From Dasypus novemcinctus (lineage: Eukaryota > Chordata > Mammalia > Cingulata > Dasypodidae), in contig NC_080694.1 in assembly GCF_030445035.2 (NCBI RefSeq), positions 71,005,147 through 71,069,146 of the forward strand: a stretch of 64,000 nucleotides of DNA, written 5' to 3'. Within the stretch, counting starts at the first letter, position 1. Each line of letters opens with the position of its first letter. Below the pieces are notes generated by a model that was not told the origin of the DNA, searched no databases, and worked only from the letters and a program-made list of their open reading frames with translations. This document shows positions 34,661 to 46,935 of the stretch, in pieces. The position numbers and the translations under genes were made by a program.

Positions 34661-35949
34661 ACCCTGTTCTTTGTTTGTAAATGTCAGGCATTTCTTCTCA
34701 ATGCACAAACTTTGATGATGAAAACCTTATTAGTGCAATGTTTTGCAATCATGGAACTTAGTCAACAACTGTTCTTCATTCCTTACATAGGCATTTAAAA
34801 GAGTCATTATTTAAATAAATTCCATATATTTATAAAATTTCAAAAATGGAACTCAACAAAGAAATAAATTAATATAAATCATTACAATAGATGCTATGCT
34901 ATTTATGATTGTATTTTGAGATAATTTTCTTATCAAGCATATGCAAGTATAGATATTATATTGTAATGCAATCTCACTAGACATAATGAAAAGTTCTTTT
35001 GTCCAGAAATGATGCCATAAGCATATTTGTTTATTGATATATAAAATCATTTTAATATTTGTGCTATTTTTTGCTCATCCTCTATTTAGAATAATTACTT
35101 TTCTGTTGTCATCATCGAAACAATGTTTTGATGGATGTCTTTGTCCATGTGTATATCTGCACATGTGTGATTAACTCCTTAGAACACAGACCTAGTAATA
35201 GATGTGCCTTTTCCTCTTTTTCTGAACTCCTATATGTCTTCAGTACATACTGCCTCTCCCTGGATGTCCACTGACCTCTAAAACAGAGAAACTTTGGTGG
35301 AATGCATTCATTCTAAAATGTAATGTCATAGAGTGTGTTTTTCAGGAGAGAATTTAAAAAGATAGTTAACATTGTGGAGTTTCTTGTTGATCTGAATGAG
35401 AGAATTTTGAGCTGGATTTAAGATGGAAACTATACCTGAAACCTCACCAATAACCCCAAGTTGATAATATACTATTTGCAAAATCCTTATTTTTCTAAAG
35501 TCTGTATTCAGCCAACATAAACCATCCAGAGACTGACAATCAACAAGGAAGGACAAAGTTTGCAAATAATTGACAAATAAATTTTAGGAAGCCACATCCA
35601 ACAATAATCAGGCTATTATTTTCATTTCCTCTAATTTGCACTTTGTTCACTTACTCATTTTTTGTCTGTTCCCAATTTTCTCATCTCAGTAAATAGTTCT
35701 TTGGTCTACCCAGTTTTGCAAGTCAGATCCTCAAATACTCCCTTTCACCCAACTTTCACCTCCAATGAATCAGGAAGTGCTGTTGATTATGTCTTTTATC
35801 TCTACTGCTATCTCTTTGGTCCAGTCATTGTCTTGGATGTGTTGCATTGGTACAGACTCATAATGATTCATGCAAACCCTCTACTTTTAGTACAGTATTA
35901 GCTTCTGTTTTGAATGCAAAACACCTTGTTTTTCCCCTTTTAGCATCTT
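34661..35949. other. Intergenic DNA, nothing identified
   Basis: AT-rich, with no gene or named repeat. The ORFs at 34853-35050 and 35326-35565 (both -) and 35662-35901 (+) look random. Confidence 0.45.
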
Positions 35950-38150
35950 CCACCAACTTTATTAAAGTGAAATTCATGTACAGCATATTGCATTCATTTA
36001 AAGTTTATAATTAGGTTCATATTGATAATTGTATGCACCTATTAAACCATCACCCATTATCAAGATACAGAACATTTCCACCACTCAAAAAGAATCCCAC
36101 AGGTCTCCTTGTATTTTTCCTTTCCATGTCCCCCTGCAGCAATGCTTTTCATCATCATATCAGTTTATATTTTCTAGAATTTCATACTGATAAAATTGTA
36201 TGCACTCTTTGGTATCAAGCTTTATGTTGAGCTTAGTGGTTTTAAGATTGATCTATGAGGTTGGATTCACTTGTATTGTTGAGTAGTAGTCCATTATACA
36301 GATACATCACATATCATTTATTCATTCACTGGTTCACTAACAATTGGCTTGTTTCTATTTAAGGGCTACCATAAATAGAGTTTTTATGATTATTTGTAAA
36401 CAATTCTTTCTGTGGACCTACGTTTTGGTTTCTTTTGGGTAAAAATTTAGTAGTAGAACGGTTGCTATCATATGGTATGTGATTTTACTTCTTAATTTCC
36501 AAAAGTGGTTGTTTCATATTACATTCCTGTATAAAATATAGCAGAACTGTATGAGATTACAGTTGTCCCATTTTCTTTCCAGTTTTTCGTATTGCAATTC
36601 TTTTTAAAACTTAACTTCCTAGGTCTGTGTGTAACGCTATATTCCTCTGGTTTTCATTTGCATTTCTCAAATGCCTAATGAGATTGAGCATCTTTTCATG
36701 GGCTCAATGGCAGTTTGCATATCTTCATTTGTCAAGTGTTTGTTCAATTATAGTGTCTATTTTTAACTGGGTTGTTGGTGTTTTATTATTGAGTTATAAG
36801 ACAATATTTATGTGCATATATAGCATTATCTCTATACCTATCTCTACATTCTAGAGACAAGTCTTTTATCAGATATGTGTTACAAATATTTTCCCCTATC
36901 TTCTGTGACTTATCTTTTAAATTTCTTCATATTCTATTAGCTGCTTCTCACGCTTTTGATAAATAATACCTTTATCATTAAATTTAACACGTTTTCTGAT
37001 GTTTCCTCTTAACCTCTCATTGCCTTCATAATTTTCATTATCATAACTATTCATAAGATGAAACTCCTATTAAATATGGATTATCAATTCTTATTTCCTT
37101 TCAGTTATTTTTAAATATTTTCATTAAGAATGTTCACTGAATTTTAAAATGAAGAGTGAATATTTTAAATTAAGAAATTCTCAATTTTGATAGGTAACCA
37201 ATTTTTGTATTATTTTTTCCTGCCTAGTTCATTCTGTGTCATAAATAAAACTTCCTTTGCCTACCCCAAGCTCACACAGATATACTCATACCTTTTATCA
37301 GTAAGTTTATTGTTTCACATTGCACACTTAGCTTTAGGTATATCTGAAATTGATTTTTGTGGCTAATATGAGGTAGGGAACAAGGGTCATTTTCATATGG
37401 ATATTCATTTGTTCCAGAGCAGCTTCTTGGAAAGACATACCATCCTGTCCCTGCTACATTGCAGTGGCATATTTATCACAACTCTGATGATGGGTGTCAG
37501 TCTGCTTCTGGATATGGATACCATATTCCATACCATTGATCAATTTAATTATCAGATGTTCATGCTAAGTTTTGATATCTGTTGGTGTACTCCAGATTAT
37601 TGTATCTTTTCATCCTATGCATTTTTTTATTGATTATAGAATCATCCTATTGAATTAAAATATAGTAGCTACAAGAATTTATTAGGACTCACATTGAATT
37701 TACAAATCAAATTGGAGAGAATTAACATCTTAACAATGGAAACTTCCAATTTATGAAAATGCTATACCCCAATTTATTCTAGTCTACATTAATATATCTC
37801 AGCAAGGTTCTGTAGTTTACAATGGAGAGATTTTAAAAATATTAAATTAAATGTATGCCTAAATATTTAGAGTTTTTGATGCCTGTGTAGTTTTTATGGG
37901 TTTTACAATTTTATTATCTAATTTTATATATGGAATAATTAATTCTAATTGTTTGAGTGTACTATCTTTTCAATTTTTTATACAAAGCATGTCCTCTATT
38001 TCCAAATTTTATTTCTTGTTTATAGATTTTCTTGCTTTACTACATGGTTGAATAGAAGTGTTTATTGTGGTCATTCTTACATTATTCCTTATGTCACAGA
38101 GAAACTATTAAACATTTCATTATATGGATGCTCTCCATTAGACTGAAAGT
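35950..38150 (-). mobile_element. Ancient L1, 3' UTR and ORF2 remnants
   Basis: The plus strand resembles antisense L1. A 3'-UTR-type block begins near 35960 (TTAAAGTGAAATTCATGTACAGCATATTG). It is followed by ORF2-antisense blocks, for example GGTTTTCATTTGCATTTCTC at 36648, equivalent to 272 on in the intact L1, and AGAGACAAGTCTTTTATCAG at 36850. Further blocks run to about 38150. It is heavily diverged with indels, far older than the first L1. Confidence 0.7.
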
Positions 38151-38198
38151 TACCTTCTCATCTATGCTCAGTGATTCAGTGCACTTACCATGAGTGTA

Positions 38199-38667
38199 TG
38201 TTGGGGTGGTTTAGAGCTATGTACCTAGAAAAACATGTTCTTACACTTGATCCTTCCTCTGGGTGTGAACCCATTGTAAGTAGAACATTTTGATGAGGTT
38301 ATTTCAGTTAAGGTATGGCCCAACTCAATAAGGATGGGTCTTAATCTTAACACTAGAGGTCCTTATGAGCATAATGAAATTCAGGCACAGAGAGACAGAC
38401 ATGGATAACAAGAAGCTGGAGGTCAATAGAACCAAAAGGAGAAGGGGGAGGCCAGAAGAGGCCACCATGTGCATTGCCATGTGACAGAGGAGCCCAGGAC
38501 CTAGGATTGCAAATGGCTTGGTGTGCCACAGTCTTTGGGAAAGAGCTTAGCCTTGATGATGACTTGATTTAGACTTGACTTGAACCTCAAAACCACAAAC
38601 CAATAAACTCTTGTTTAACACAACTCATTACATGATATTTGTTGGAGTAGCCAAGAAAACTAAAACA
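38199..38667 (+). mobile_element. Solo LTR, ERVL-MaLR-like
   Basis: This 469-bp segment starts TGTTGGGG and ends CTAAAACA, so it has TG...CA termini, with an AATAAA polyadenylation signal at about 38601 near the end. It is flanked by L1 remnants on the left. The neighbouring 5-mers (GTGTA, GATGT) do not match, so a TSD is not confirmed. Confidence 0.65.
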
Positions 38668-39252
38668 GATGTTAAAAAATATAATATATTTGCATCTATT
38701 GGTGTCATCAAAGTTCTATTTCTGTCTTTTTTTTTTTGATGCATGTCTGTCAGTTTTTGTTATCAACTCTCTATTAGTCTCATAAAACTAATTAGAAAAT
38801 ATTAAATCTGTGCAACATTTGAAAGCATTTGTGTGATAAAATTTTAAATAAAATGTTAATGATAATGGCTTAACATCAAATGTTTTTTACTTTGCAATCA
38901 TTTTCCTGAGCAGTGAAAATGATTCCTTTAGAAACATCATTCTCATTTTACATATAAGTAATTGGAAGTTCATAAATTTGAAGTACCTAATTGAGGTCAC
39001 CTCAGAAATGGTAGTTTTAATACAAATATTCAAATTTGTGCAACTGGACTCTAGAGAACCTGCTTAAATATGATAAATCTTCCTTTTAGAATTTATCCTT
39101 ATTATAAAAATGAAAAACTCTCCTGTTGGCAAAACTGTGACCAAACAATACAACATTCCCCAATAATTTTAGAAAGGAATTAGGAAAAATACTGAAAATC
39201 TGTATTATTCTTTTCATAAACTTTAATAAAATAATTCCATATTCATTAATTT

Positions 39253-39470
39253 TTAAAAATTTTATTGAAGTATATCATTCATATATAAACATACATAAAC
39301 AATAAGTCAATAGTAAGAGTTATGAACTTATAAAACAATCATACATGCATAACATCAAACACAGGTCCCATATATCACCCACTAACAACAGCTTGCATTG
39401 TTGTGAAAGATTTGTTACAAATTATGAAAGAATATTGTCAAAATAATGCAATGTTTATAAGACTGATTAT
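39253..39470 (-). mobile_element. L1 3'-end fragment
   Basis: The AAAAATTTTATTGAAGTATATCATTC start and the ATATATAAACATACATAAAC block match the 3' end of the L1 at 25026. It is severely 5'-truncated and belongs to the same subfamily by terminal sequence. Confidence 0.7.
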
Positions 39471-40479
39471 GCTAACTCTGTTGTATTAACCATAGTTAAG
39501 AAAAATATTAATAGTTATTTACATGTTTAGGTGAAAGTGCTGATTACACTACAGAGACCATTGACTAATGCTATTTAAAATAGCAACAACCTGCAAGAAC
39601 ACAATAGGAACTCAATAACTATTTGTCCTATGGGTGATTGAACAGAAAAACTTCCCTGCAAGTTGTGTCTCATAAACTGGACAGGATAACATGTAATCTT
39701 TAAAAAATAATAAAGTAATTTAAGTTCAGTGGAAATCTTTGTGATAGAATTAAATAAGTAGTCATATGACTATTGCTGAAAAATATTAATAATGTATGTA
39801 TAAAGGATTTCAAGAGAACTCAGAATATATAAAATAACATTGTTAACTTAAATTAATTTCTAAGTACTTAAAATTTTTGCAATTAATTTAATAATAAATT
39901 TTAATGATCTGGGATATCTTAATAGGTTTTCAGATACCTTTGATAATTTTGTTTTACAAAACTTTTTGTAGCTTTTTCTGATTGTTAGAGCAGTTTTTGA
40001 TAGTTTTTCCACATGTGATATCTGATGTATAGGCCTTAATTTATGACATAAAGATAAACATAAATACTGACTTTTAGTTTTTGAGGAGGCCTGATAGTAG
40101 ATATTCCTTATTTAAAAAAAAAAAAAAACTTGTTTTTTTCCATTTCTCTCAGATAGCGAGCATAGCTAGGACAGCATTTCTCCAAGTGTGGTTCTCAGAA
40201 AAATAGAATCAACATCACCTGAAGGAAGTTAGAAATTCAAAAGTTAGAACCCCATATCTACAGAATCAGAATTTCTGAGTGTCAGAATTAGGTACCTAAG
40301 TTTAACAAGCTTTCCAGATGATCCATAGGTCTACTAAAGTTTGCTAACCTTAGCTTGGGGCAATAAAACCTCAGTTTACTGTAGAAATGACCCCTTTGTG
40401 CAGTTTCAAATGATCCAGCTACCAGGTGCCAGGCAAATATAGAAAATGAAATATCACTATCATTCCATTCAGGCATCCA
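39471..40479. other. AT-rich intergenic DNA, nothing identified
   Basis: There is no gene. An A14-15 run lies at about 40114-40128. Confidence 0.45.
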
Positions 40480-40640
40480 TGACAGCTCTTGGTTTTGTTT
40501 ATTTTCTCAAGAGCTTGCTTTCTTATTTTCTATTTCATTTAGTTCTGCTCTGATCTTTATTTCTTTCTTCCTTGTTTGGGGTTACTTTCTTGTTTGTTTG
40601 TTTTTTTCTTTACTAATTCCTCCTAGTGTCTGTGAAGTAT
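40480..40640 (-). mobile_element. Small L1 ORF2 fragment
   Basis: The block CTTTCTTATTTTCTATTTCATTTAGTTCTGCTC at 40519-40551 is nearly identical to 2531-2563 of the intact L1, and the similarity continues to about 40625. The flanks do not match L1 over any length. Confidence 0.7.
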
Positions 40641-40944
40641 TTTATTGTCTTGTATTCTCTTTCTCAAAAATAAATTTTGAATCCACTTTTGCATTCAAAT
40701 ACATCTTGTGTTTGCTTTTGATATCATTCCACCACAAAAATTTGAAAAATTAACTTGGTAAATGTAGTGCTTTTTAAAATTCATAGTTTGTTTTCATCTA
40801 TAACTAAGAGTTTTGTTGCTTATACCAAATAAAACTTTGCTAATTCTCTTTGTCAAAGTAACTCACATTTCATGTTAGACTTATTTTATGATTTCACATT
40901 TCTGCTGTTCATGTAGAAGGGTTAGAGGATTATATGCAATCTTT

Positions 40945-41935
40945 TTTAAATAAAATTTTATTTATTTTTAACGGATACATAGATTACATAAAAATGCTAT
41001 ATTTTAAAAAAATATAGGGGTTTCCCATATGCCCCAATCCCCACATCTCCCACTTTTCCCACATTAACAACTTCATTAGTGTGGTACATTTGTTGCAATT
41101 GATGAACACATTTTGGAGCACTACTACAAACATGAATTTTAGTTTATGTTGTAGTTTATACTCTCTCCCATGCCATTCAGTAGGTTATGGTAGGATATAT
41201 AGTGTCCTTATCTGTCTTTGCACCATCATTCAGGACAAATCCAGTCCCAATAATGCCCGATAGCACATGTCCTTTTCTCTCTCCCTGCCTTCAACATTTC
41301 TAGTGGCCACTGTCTCCACATCAATGATAAAATATATGCCTTCTTTTGATTGCCCTTTTTTGAGACCATCTCTGGATCAATTGGTAATAATTTTGAGACT
41401 AAAATGTAGGTAGATAGATAGATATAGAATGACATAGAAATATAGATATCTAGATATATATCAAATATATTGTTTTCTTCCTCATCTTATCTCATTCTCA
41501 TATATAACCTAAGTTGTGGTAACTTTCTGTTATATATTTAAGTTACAGTACATAAAGTTCAAGAGAGAGTATTAATTTCTTCCATTGCTAGAATCTCAAT
41601 AAGTCAATAGTAGAATAACAGTAAGTCAAACTAATCCATATTTTATTCCTCAATTCTGAGATTGTGATATGGTGACGCCCACTCGACCCTTAATTGAGAG
41701 TTGGCTTCAGTCCCATATGGCTGATGGGTACAAATCTCTTGTATGCAGTTGTAGACTCTCCCGGTTCTGTGGTATGGTGGCTGTCCATACTCACCTCCTT
41801 GTTAGTTGTACTGTGTGAGTTCAGTGAATTGGAGACTAGGTGTTGCAAATCTACTGAGGCTCAGGGCCCAGCTGGCACATGAACAGCCCAAAGAGTCAAG
41901 TTTTTGGACATAAACCTACCAACTCCGTCATATCA
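40945..41935 (-). mobile_element. Retroposon family copy 5, interrupted
   Basis: Family blocks run from the T-rich tail side (40945) to the CCTGTTAGTTG and CAGGGCCCAGCTGGCACATG blocks near 41795-41880. The run is broken at about 41346-41580 by AT-rich, (TAGA)-containing sequence not in other copies. It meets copy 6 head-to-head near 41930. Confidence 0.72.
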
Positions 41936-42300
41936 TTGATGTGGAGACAGAGGCCACTAGAGGTGATGAAGGTAGGAAGAAGGAAAAAGAGGTATAATAT
42001 GGAGGCATTTTTGGAACTTGGGATTGTCCTGTATGATGTTGTGATGACAAAAAGAGGCCATTTTATATCCTGCCATACCTACAGAACTGAGTGGAAGAGA
42101 GTGTAAATTACAATGTAAACTACAATCCTTGCTTAGTGGTAATGCTCCAAAAGTGTTCATCAATTGCACACTAATAAAAGAAGTTGTTAATGTGGGGAAG
42201 GGTGGAAGGTGTGGGGAGTGGAGCATATGGGAGTCCATTGTATTTCTTTGTGTAACTTTTGTGTAATCTAAGTATCTTTAAAAAAAAAAATAGAAACATA
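41936..42300 (+). mobile_element. Retroposon family copy 6, 5'-truncated
   Basis: The forward copy begins at the ATTGATGTGGAGACAGAGGCCACTAG block and ends with GTGTAATCTAAGTATCTTTAAAAAAAAAA at 42260-42290, a classic A-tailed end. It lies head-to-head with copy 5. Confidence 0.78.
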
Positions 42301-42485
42301 TTTTTAAAAAAGAGAGAAAGGGTATTACCCAGGTTTTACATATTCTCCTGGGGAAAGAATGTGTTTTTGATTGTAAGCAGGATAGTTTAATTATGTTAGG
42401 TGAAAGTATGACTGCTTTGATTTTTATTTACAGTTTAAATATAATTCAAGGAGTCCTGTATGAGCCAGGCTGATAAAGGATGGAT

Positions 42486-42923
42486 TGTGATGGTTAAGTT
42501 CATGACTCAATTTGGCTTGGTTATAGAGTGTAGCTGTTTGGTCAAGCAAGCTTTCCTTGTTACTGTGAGGATAATTCATGGGCTTAAGTTATTAGTCAGT
42601 TGATTACATCTACGGCTTATTGCACATGCAATCAATAAAGGAGACTGCCTTCAGTAATAAGCAAAGTCTTATTCAATCAGTTGAAGGACTTAAAGGGAAA
42701 ATGGATGATTTCAGAAGCCATAAAGAAGAATCCCTATCTCTACTTCATCTAGCCAGATCCTCCTGGGGAATTCATCACAACTTTCATCAGGCTGCCCTAA
42801 TGAATTCAGACTTGTCAATCTCTATGGTTGAGCGAACCAATTCCTGTAATAAATAAAATTAAATCAAACAATCAATAAACAAATAAATCCTGCCAGTTTT
42901 TCTGGAAAATCCTAACTAATACA
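42486..42923 (+). mobile_element. Solo LTR, ERVL (MLT2-like)
   Basis: The start TGTGATGGTTAAG and the end CCTAACTAATACA match the termini of the ERVL LTR at 61122-61565 (minus strand), giving about 438 bp. An AATAAA cluster lies at about 42848-42888. No equal 5-bp flank was seen, so the TSD has decayed or the ends are off by a few bases. Confidence 0.72.
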
Positions 42924-43049
42924 GCGTTTAACATTTGAGTGCAAATTTTAAAAAGATGTACCTCAACATCAATAACATTCGTTTTCCTTTATACACCACT
43001 AGAGGCTCCTTTTCCTCTTTCATGTTCCCTAAAATGCACCCACTATAAA

Positions 43050-43384
43050 TTCCCCAAAGACCATGTTACTTGCTTTCACATCTAAAACTTTTCTATGTAA
43101 TGTGAAATTACTCTCCAAAGTTGTTTCAGCAATTTTAACCTCCACTAACTTTGTAGAAGAGACTTCATACCATTTTCTTCTTTACCTGGTATTTTCTGGT
43201 AATAATTATATGTATAAAATAGTGGCACATTGTAATTTTAATTTCCTTTTTTCTAATCTAGTAAAAATATTTCATATTTATTCAGGAGTTTATTGCAATT
43301 TCAGCTTGTTCATGAACTTATGGCCATTTTCATTTGGGTCATTTTCTTTTCCTTGTCTTCTCTCTTTTATTCTTTTTCTAGCTA
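43050..43384. other. Possible ancient L1 remnant
   Basis: Weak resemblance to the L1 ORF2 end in antisense (CAAAGTTGTTTCAGCAATTTTAACCTCCAC, ACATTGTAATTTTAATTTCC). Too diverged to be certain. Confidence 0.3.
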
Positions 43385-45115
43385 AGGTGTGTCGATTTTG
43401 TTGATCTTCTCAAAGAAGCATCTTTTGGTTTTGTTGATTCTTTTTATTGTTTATTTTTTTCTCAGTTGCATTTATTTCTGCTCTGGTCTTTACTATTTCT
43501 TTCCTTCAGCTTGGTTTGGACTTAATTTGTTGTTCTTTTCCTAATTTCTCAAGGTGTGTGCTCAGATCTTCAATTTAGCTCTTTCTTCATTAATGTAAGC
43601 ACTGAGTGCTATAAATTTCCCTCTCAGCACTGCTTTGTGTTGCCCTATAGGTTTTGATAAGTTGTGTTTTCATTTTTATTCATCTGAAGATATTTGCTGA
43701 GTTCTCTTATACTTTCTTCTTTGGCACACTTATTAAGAGTGTATTGTTTAATTTCCATATATATTTAAGTTTTTCTTTTTCATTTGCTATTGATTTCAGC
43801 TTCATTTCATTATGATCTTAGAAAGTGTTTTGTATAATTTCAATCTTTTAAAAATTTTTGATACTTATTCTGACCAAACATATGGTCTACTTTGGAGAAG
43901 AGTCCATGAGCACTTGAAAATAATGCATATCGTGCTATTTTGGGGTGAAATGCTCTATAAATGTCTGTTAGATCTAGTTCATTTATCATATTATTCAAGA
44001 TCCCTGTTGTTTAGTTTTGTTTTTTTAACATTTTTCCTCCATCTAAATGTTCTATACAATACTGAGTGTGGTATATAGAAGTTTCCAAATAGTATTGTAA
44101 AGATATCTATTTCTCCATTCAGATTTTTCAGTGTGGCCTCTTGTATCTTGGGGCCCTCAGGTTAGGAGCTTAGGTATTTAATTTGGTTATTTTTTCCCAG
44201 AGAATTGCCCCTTTTATTAATATATAATGACCTTCTGAATCCCTTATGGCAATTTTGTACTTAAAATCTATTTTGTCAAGGGATGGATGTGGCTCAAACA
44301 TTTAAGCATCTGCCTCCTACATGGGAGGTCCCAAGTTTGGTTCTTGGTGCCTCCTGAAAAAGAAAGCAACAAGTAAAACAAATGACAAAACCAACTCAGG
44401 GAAGCCAATGTGGCTCAGTGATTGAGTGCTGGCTTCTCATATATGAAGTCCTGGGTTCAAACCCTGGCCCCCAATACCACAAAAGAAAAACAAACAATTT
44501 TTCCTGATATTCATATCATGACTGCAGCTCTTTCTGGTTAGTGTTTGTAAGTAATATCATTTTTGAACCTTTCATTCTTATCCTGGTTGTGTCCTCACAT
44601 TTGTGGTATGTCTCTTGTAGACAGCATATAGATGGCTCATATCTTTTATTCATTCTATTATTCTATGTCTTTTGATTGGGAAGTTCAAGCCATTAACATT
44701 CCATGTTATTACTGTAAAGACATTACTTCCTTCATCCATTTTGTCCTTTGGGTTTCTGTTGTCATATTGTACTATTGCCTGTCTTTCTATCCTTTAATTT
44801 GCTCTTCCTTATAATCTACACTACATTTCTACACTCTCCTCCAACTGCTCCAAATCTTTCACCCTTGGTTGGTTGTTTGTTTTTTTCCTTCAAATCTTTT
44901 GCTCTCCCTTTAGTAGCTCTTGTAATTCTTGTCTTTTGGTATCATATTCTGTCACATTTGTTTTTCTGTGAAGACTTTGAACTCTCCATCAATTTTGGAC
45001 AGTTTTGCCAAATACAGAACTCTTGTCTGGCAGTTTTTCACTTTCAGTACCTTGAATACATCATACCTCTTCTCTGCTCCATGGATTCTGATGAGATAAA
45101 AGCTATTTTTTAAAT
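43385..45115 (-). mobile_element. Decayed L1, ORF2 N-terminal half and ORF1 C-terminus
   Basis: Antisense homology to the intact L1 runs from the TTGTTGATCTTCTCAAAGAAG block at 43400 (compare 2479) through the endonuclease. It then crosses the ORF1-ORF2 junction at about 44700-44800 into ORF1, ending near 45115. The CTTTGAACTCTCCATCA block at 44975 matches 3791 of the intact copy. The nested SINE at 44276-44495 interrupts it. Frames are broken throughout. Confidence 0.8.
44276..44495 (+). mobile_element. Dimeric tRNA-derived SINE nested in L1
   Basis: Two tRNA-like heads lie in tandem. The first (about 44279-44360) has a decayed B box; the second (about 44402-44480) has a clear one, GGTTCAAACCC at 44454-44464. 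A short A-rich linker (AAAAAGAAAGCAACAAGTAAAAC) separates them and an A-rich tail ends the unit at about 44495. L1 sequence resumes with CTGATATTCATATCATGACTGC. Confidence 0.72.
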
Positions 45116-45559
45116 ATTTTGACATTAATAAAAAATATATCATTACTTAACTAAAATAGATTTTTGAATTAGAAATCAGGAAGACTTCAGTCTATTTATT
45201 TTTCTTTTCTCGATATGGATAGCCTATTGGTCCTGTACTGTTCACTGCTTGGTGATATTTACTTATGTTAGAGTCTCTTCTGGACCCTCTTTTCTCATCC
45301 ACTGCTCTATCTAACCCTGTGCCACCACAACAGAGTCTTAATTGCTATACATGACAGAACTGCATTGAATCTACACAAAATCTAAAATGTGTAAAAAGTG
45401 AAGAACTCTTTTACATCCTACATATTGCACCCCCTCCTGAAACAGATTGTGAATTGAAGGTATATCTTCATTTGGTAAGTGCAGATTTCAACTCTTAACT
45501 AAAATATTTAACTGAAATTGAAAATTATATTTAAAATTTATATGTCATCTTCTTCCTTT
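45116..45559. other. Intergenic DNA, nothing identified
   Basis: AT-rich, without gene or repeat I can name. Confidence 0.4.
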
Positions 45560-46935
45560 GTAATTTTTTGTTTTGCAAATTAAAAAAAATGAAGATACAT
45601 AGATCACACAAAATGTTACATTAAAAGTATAAAAGGTCTCCATACACTGTACTCCCCTCATCCCCCACTCCTCCCACATCAACAACCTTTTCATCAGTGT
45701 GGCAAAGTCATTGCATTTGGGGAATACATTTTGGAGCACTGCTACATCACATGGATTATAGTTTATATAGTAGTTTAAACTTTCACCTGGTCCATTCAGT
45801 GGGTTATGGCAGGATATATAATTTCCTGAGTCTTTCTGTATTAGTCAGTCAAAGTGGTGCTGATGCAAAATACAGGAAATTGGTTGGTTTCTATAAAGGG
45901 TATTTATTTAGGGTAGGAGCTTACAGATACCAGGCCATGAAGCATAAGTTACTCCCCTCACCAAAGTCTGTTTGGAGCAAGATGGCTGCCGATGTCTGTG
46001 AGGGTTGAGGCTTCCTGGGTTTCTCTATTCCTGGGGCTTGCTTTTCACTGGGTTCATGGTTCCTTCCTTCCTGGTGCTGGCTTCTCTTTCCCTTGGGTGC
46101 TGACTTCCCAGGTCTTCAGCATCAAACTCTAACAGAAACCCCCAATCTGTTCTTGCCATGCCTTTTATCTGTGAGTCCCCACCCACCAAATGGTAGGGAT
46201 GCAAAGCCCTAATCATAAATCAATCATGCCCATGTACAGATCAGATTACAAGCTAATCCAATATTTCTTTTTGGAATTCATTAATTATATCAAACTGATA
46301 CACTGTCCTTGCAATATGATTCAGAACTCCGAGTCCCAAAAATGTCCCCTCTTTTTCCCTCTCCCTGTCCTCAGCAACTCCTTTGGTCACTGTTGTCACA
46401 TCATTGATACATTTTCTTCCATTCCTAGAGTCACAATAGTTCTATAGTAGAATACCGGTAAATTCACTCTAATCCATATTTTATTCCCCATTCTGTGGAC
46501 CCTGGGATGTCAACTCTACCTCTAAATCAAGAGGGGGCTTAGATTCCACATTGCTGATGGATGTGATTCTCCTGCTTGCAGTTGTAGACTCTCAGTTTCC
46601 TGGTGTGATTTCTGACCATCCTTACCTCCCTGTTAGCTCATCTGTGTAAATTCAATAAACTGGAAAGTAGGTGTCGCAACTCTGCTGAGCCTCAGAGCCT
46701 AGCTGGCACATGGACAGTCCTGAGATCCAAGTCTCCTGAACTTACACCAATCCTGGCACCAACCACAGGTTCGATAAAAGTGACAGAAGAGGCATGTGTA
46801 GAGAAGTCACTTCTGAGCCCAACTCTATCACACTCAAGAGCATAAATTCCAAAGTAGTGCCTGCTGGCAAGGCACTGAAATCCAGAGCCATCTGCCATGA
46901 CTGAAGAACCTGTGTGTCTCTGTAACCTTTAAAAA
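45560..46935 (-). mobile_element. Retroposon family copy 7, split by a solo LTR
   Basis: All family blocks are present on the minus strand, from TGTCTCTGTAACC (5' side, about 46915-46930) to the A-rich tail at about 45565-45600. The LTR at 45837-46302 is nested in it, after the GCAGGATATATAAT block and before the TTGCAATATGATTCAG block. Confidence 0.8.
45837..46302 (-). mobile_element. Solo LTR (ERVL-like) nested in retroposon
   Basis: On the minus strand it runs TGTATCAGTTTGATAT... to ...CTGACTAATACA (466 bp), with an AATAAA near its 3' end (plus-strand TTTATTTAG at about 45901). It shares most blocks with the LTR at 47918-48528. Flanks CTTTC (45832-45836) and CTGTC (46303-46307) fit a 5-bp TSD with one mismatch. 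Confidence 0.82.
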
